Source: Inquilinus sp.
GTDB taxonomy: Bacteria > Pseudomonadota > Alphaproteobacteria > DSM-16000 > Inquilinaceae
NCBI GenBank assembly: GCA_013003675.1
Contig: JABDIP010000530.1
Span: 1-9,189 of the forward strand
Reading direction: 5' to 3'
Length of the DNA stretch: 9,189 nt
The translations under genes were made by a program, and so were the position numbers. Of the stretch, positions 6,698 through 9,189 are shown in pieces (within the stretch, counting starts at the first letter, position 1; each line of letters starts with the position of its first letter). A model generated the notes under the pieces. That model made no database searches. It saw only the letters and a program-made list of their open reading frames with translations, and was not told where the DNA came from.

Positions 6698-8128
6698 TCA
6701 GCCGCTCGCCGCCGCCGCCTCCCGGATCACGCCCCACGCCCGCTGCACATGCGCCCGCGTCGTCGCGGTCTGGCCGATGGAGAAGCGGATGGCGTAGCGG
6801 CCCTTGACGCGGTTCTGGGTCAGGTAGAGGCGGCCGCTGTCGTTGAGCTGTTCCAGCAGGCGTTGGTTGAGGGCATCGAGGGCAGATTCGTCGTCCCGCC
6901 CGGCGGGATGATAGCGGAAATTGACCAGGCCGAGGGAGAGCGGCGCCATCAGTTCGAAGTCGGGCGCGGCGGCGATCTGCTCCGACAGCTCGCCGGCCCA
7001 GGCGATGTGGTCGGCGATCATTGTCTTCAGTTTTTCAACGCCATAGGCGCGGATCACGAACCATAGTTTCAAGGCCCGGAAGCGGCGGCCGAGCGGCACG
7101 CCCCAGTCGCGGTAGTCGATCACTTGGCCGGTCTCGCGGGATTGCAGATAGAGCGGCGTGACCGACAGGGTTCGGGTCAGCGCCTCCGGGTCGCGAACGA
7201 AATGGGCCGAGCAGTCGAAATTCGTGAACAGCCATTTGTGCGGGTTGAAGACGAAGCTGTCGGCCAGCTCGACGCCGTCGATCATGCCGCGATGCTCGGG
7301 CAGGATGAGGGCGCTGCCGGCCCAGGCGGCGTCGACATGCAGGAAGATGCCGTGGCGGCGGCAGAGTTCGGCGATCGGGCGCAGCGGGTCCATGCCGCCG
7401 ACCCCGGTGGTGCCCAGGGTGGCGACCACGCAGGCGGGCGTGATGCCGGCCGCCAGATCCGCCGCGACCGCCTGTTCCAGCGCGTCGACCCGCATCGCGA
7501 AATCGTCGCCGGCGGCGATCTTGCGCAAGCCCTCGCGGCCATAGCCGGCGATCATCGCGTCCTTCTCAATGGAGGAATGCGCCTCCTCCGAGACATAGGC
7601 GGCCAGCCGCACCCCCTCCGCACCCAGCGCGCCGAGCCCGGCCTCGTTGGCGCGCCAGCCGGTCGCCCGCTCGCGCGCCGTCAGCAGGGCGCAGAGCGAG
7701 GCGCTGGACGCGGTGTCCTGAATCACCCCGTAGAAGCCGTCCGGCAGGCCGATCATCCGGCCGAGCCACTCCATCATCCGGGTTTCCAGCTCGGTGCCGG
7801 CCGGCGAGGTCTGCCACAGCATGCAGTTGGCGCCGAGCGTCGCCGTCAGCATCTCGGCCAGCACCGAGGGCGGCGAGGCGTTGGCCGGGAAAAAGGCGAA
7901 GAAGCTGGGGTGCTGCCAATGGGTGATGCCGGGCAGGATGTCGGCCTGGAAGTCGGCGAAGATCCGCTCCATCGGCTCGGGCCCGGCCGGTGGTGCCGTC
8001 GGCAGCCGGGCGGCGATCTCGCCGGGCACGACCTGGGCGCGCACCGGATAGCGCTCGACGGTCTCCAGATACTCGGCCATCCAGTCGACCATGCCATGGG
8101 CCTGCCGGCGAAACGCGTCGATATCCAT
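6698..8128 (-). CDS. Group II PLP-dependent aromatic L-amino acid decarboxylase
   Basis: This 476-aa cytosolic enzyme is predicted to decarboxylate an aromatic L-amino acid (Trp, Tyr, Phe or DOPA) to the amine. The pyridoxal phosphate lysine is Lys298 in FNPHKWL. Asp266 (HVDAAW) pairs with the pyridine nitrogen, His184 (EEAHSSIEK) stacks on the ring, and Tyr327 (TPLYLQS) is the mobile-loop residue needed for decarboxylation. Three of these positions are offset by exactly 5 from human DOPA decarboxylase (Lys303, Asp271, Tyr332). DYRDWGVPLGRRFRALKLW is also nearly that of animal and plant homologues. Retention of Tyr327 argues against the aldehyde-synthase branch, where it is Phe. The ATG at 8128 is chosen because AGGGAG ends 7 nt upstream. 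The ATG at 8134 would leave only 1 nt, and an earlier one at 8191 adds an unlikely leader. It is flanked by two DUF2177 genes on the same strand. Exact substrate is not determined. Confidence 0.93.
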   Translation of the reverse strand: MDIDAFRRQAHGMVDWMAEYLETVERYPVRAQVVPGEIAARLPTAPPAGPEPMERIFADFQADILPGITHWQHPSFFAFFPANASPPSVLAEMLTATLGANCMLWQTSPAGTELETRMMEWLGRMIGLPDGFYGVIQDTASSASLCALLTARERATGWRANEAGLGALGAEGVRLAAYVSEEAHSSIEKDAMIAGYGREGLRKIAAGDDFAMRVDALEQAVAADLAAGITPACVVATLGTTGVGGMDPLRPIAELCRRHGIFLHVDAAWAGSALILPEHRGMIDGVELADSFVFNPHKWLFTNFDCSAHFVRDPEALTRTLSVTPLYLQSRETGQVIDYRDWGVPLGRRFRALKLWFVIRAYGVEKLKTMIADHIAWAGELSEQIAAAPDFELMAPLSLGLVNFRYHPAGRDDESALDALNQRLLEQLNDSGRLYLTQNRVKGRYAIRFSIGQTATTRAHVQRAWGVIREAAAASG

Positions 8129-8261
8129 CCGCATGCTCCCTCTGCCCCGGAACGCGGCCGGCGACGCACCGATCTGCCTTGGATGCCGCATGAAGCAGGG
8201 TAGGGGCGGCGCATCGCCCCGTCATCGCCGATGTTGTCCGGGGGCAATGGCGCCGGCGAGG

Positions 8262-8660
8262 CTAGCTCAGGGCGCGGGCGATCGCATAGCCGCCGGCCGC
8301 CGAAGCGGCTGTCAGCGCGCCGCCCCAGGCCATGTCGACCAGGCTCATCGTGACCGGCCAGCCCTTCAGCGTCGCGACATTGGTCATGTCGTAGGTGCCA
8401 TAGGCGATCAGGCCGAGCAGCAGCCCGTTCAACGCCGCCATCTTCCACGAGCCGGCGGCCAGGGCCGGCGCCACCGCGAAGAAGACGATCCCGGCGACAT
8501 AGAACAGGTAGAACCCGCCGGCCGCCACCATGTTGGGCTGCTCGCGCATCAGGCCCCCGAGCTGCGAGGCGTAGAAGCCGCGCGCCACCACGCCCAGCCA
8601 CAGGGCGTCGATGCCGAGGAAAAGCACCAGGGTGGCGACATAAGCCTTAAGGTGGATCAC
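8262..8660 (-). CDS. DUF2177 family membrane protein, copy 2
   Basis: This 132-aa small membrane protein has about four hydrophobic segments. It is a paralogue of the protein at 6232-6630 and shares IDALWLGVVAR, GIVFFAVAPALA, a YGTY motif followed by N, and a terminal IARxL. Function is unknown. I choose the GTG at 8660 rather than the in-frame ATG at 8672. GAGG ends 6 nt before the GTG, no ribosome-binding site precedes the ATG, and the GTG start gives exactly the same length and N-terminal alignment as copy 1. A much longer reading frame up to 8876 runs through the repeat arrays and is not credible. The decarboxylase begins 133 bp downstream of its stop, so the three minus-strand genes may form an operon. 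Confidence 0.85.
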   Translation of the reverse strand: MIHLKAYVATLVLFLGIDALWLGVVARGFYASQLGGLMREQPNMVAAGGFYLFYVAGIVFFAVAPALAAGSWKMAALNGLLLGLIAYGTYDMTNVATLKGWPVTMSLVDMAWGGALTAASAAGGYAIARALS

Positions 8661-8726
8661 GGGCGGCCTCATCTGTCGGACGGGTTCTATACGGCCGCCG
8701 GGCCGGGTCGGATTGGATTCCGGCTC

Positions 8727-8761
8727 TTGGCAATTAGCTGTTTGCCATTCGCCATTGGCAT
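8727..8761. repeat. Degenerate heptamer array TTNGCNN x5
   Basis: Five consecutive heptamers, TTGGCAA, TTAGCTG, TTTGCCA, TTCGCCA and TTGGCAT, all fit TTNGCNN with no gaps. They lie in the gap between the divergent copy-2 DUF2177 and YbjQ genes. The reverse complement of the AACAGCC array 30 bp away also reads as TTGGCTG heptamers. The two blocks are therefore degenerate inverted counterparts (about 18 of 25 positions match) and could pair as an imperfect hairpin. The period resembles short tandemly repeated heptanucleotides described in some bacterial genomes. Confidence 0.6.
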
Positions 8762-8790
8762 CGACCGCATTTGCCGCAATCCTGCGAACC

Positions 8791-8820
8791 AACAGCCAAC
8801 AGCCAACAGCCAACAGCCAA
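8791..8820. repeat. Tandem heptamer AACAGCC x4
   Basis: Four exact copies of AACAGCC (8791-8818) are followed by a partial AAC that runs into the YbjQ ribosome-binding site. The array ends about 12 nt before the ATG at 8833. Copy number could vary by slippage and might alter leader length or structure; this is inference. Confidence 0.85.
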
Positions 8821-8832
8821 CGAGGACATCCC

Positions 8833-9153
8833 ATGCTCGTCACCACCACCGCCACCCTGCAGGACCGCACCATCACGGACTACAAGGGCGTCGTCACCGG
8901 CGAGGCGATCCTTGGCGCCAATATCTTCAAGGATCTGTTCGCCGGCATCCGCGACATCGTCGGTGGCCGGTCCGCGGCCTATGAGGAGGAGTTGCGCCGC
9001 GCCAAGGACATGGCGCTCGCCGAGATGGTTCAGCAGGCCCGCGACGCGGGCGCCAACGCCGTAATCGGCGTCGACCTCGACTACGAGACCGTCGGCCAGG
9101 GCGGCAGCATGCTGATGGTCGCCGCCGCCGGCACCGCCGTGGTGGTGGAGTAG
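8833..9153 (+). CDS. YbjQ / UPF0145 family protein
   Basis: This 106-aa small soluble protein belongs to the YbjQ (UPF0145, 'putative heavy-metal-binding') family, whose members form small homo-oligomers. The physiological role is unsettled, and this copy has no cysteine to support classical thiol metal binding. Recognisable family segments are VVTGEAILGANIFKDLFAGIRDIVGGRS (about 20-47), YEEELRRAKDMALAEM (49-65) and the C-terminal GANAVIGVDLDYE with a GTAV strand. Length is normal for the family and the reading frame is complete. GAGG ends 7 nt before the ATG, giving a good start. It diverges from the copy-2 DUF2177 gene across 172 bp that contains two heptamer arrays, and it is followed by 36 bases with no feature I can see. 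Confidence 0.92.
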   Translation: MLVTTTATLQDRTITDYKGVVTGEAILGANIFKDLFAGIRDIVGGRSAAYEEELRRAKDMALAEMVQQARDAGANAVIGVDLDYETVGQGGSMLMVAAAGTAVVVE

Positions 9154-9189
9154 GGGCGCACCCGCCGCCGGTGCTCCCCGCGCCCGATC

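Noticed and set aside
8686..8691. TATAGA as a -10 element for the copy-2 DUF2177 gene on the minus strand
   Set aside because: No acceptable -35 hexamer lies 16-18 bp upstream, so a single hexamer match is insufficient.
8791..8820. CRISPR-like array
   Set aside because: The units are 7-bp head-to-tail copies without spacers, so this is a simple tandem repeat.
8661..8876. N-terminal extension of the copy-2 DUF2177 protein
   Set aside because: It would translate through the heptamer arrays. The GTG at 8660 has a good ribosome-binding site and matches the paralogue's length exactly.

Overview
The window reads as chromosomal DNA of a high-GC Gram-negative bacterium. The Rhodobacter-type two-subunit xanthine dehydrogenase, the UraD-UraH fusion, the DUF2177 proteins and the codon use fit an alphaproteobacterium, perhaps Rhodospirillales-like. 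This placement is inference, not something the sequence proves. Eight protein genes are supported. No tRNA, rRNA, transposase, phage gene or CRISPR array is visible.

Left third (97-5105), purine catabolism: a minus-strand gene encodes fused OHCU decarboxylase and 5-hydroxyisourate hydrolase (uraD-uraH). It diverges from xdhA and xdhB, the FeS/FAD and molybdenum subunits of xanthine dehydrogenase. XdhAB makes urate from hypoxanthine and xanthine. After a urate oxidase not seen here, the UraD-UraH protein would convert 5-hydroxyisourate to (S)-allantoin. The roughly 300-bp gap between the divergent genes holds an inverted-repeat element of about 177 bp and a perfect GTCAAC-AG-GTTGAC palindrome just ahead of the xdhA start. 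No xdhC follows xdhB.

Middle (5106-6203): a separate transcription unit encodes a short-chain dehydrogenase/reductase. It has the best promoter in the window (TTGCTG, 17-bp spacer, TATAAT), with two TGCRNYGCA palindromes spaced exactly 20 bp apart over and upstream of the -35. A strong hairpin at 6179-6203 separates it from the convergent genes to its right.

Right third (6232-9153): three minus-strand genes form a possible operon: a DUF2177 membrane protein, a group II PLP-dependent aromatic amino acid decarboxylase, and a second DUF2177 membrane protein. The two DUF2177 proteins have the same length (132 aa) and are about 60% identical by hand alignment. Divergent from them is a YbjQ/UPF0145 family gene. 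Its upstream region holds two heptamer-period repeat arrays, TTNGCNN x5 and AACAGCC x4.

No wholly new multi-gene system is evident. The best leads are the paralogous DUF2177 pair around the decarboxylase, the twin-palindrome promoter of the SDR gene, and the repeat and palindrome structures in the intergenic gaps.
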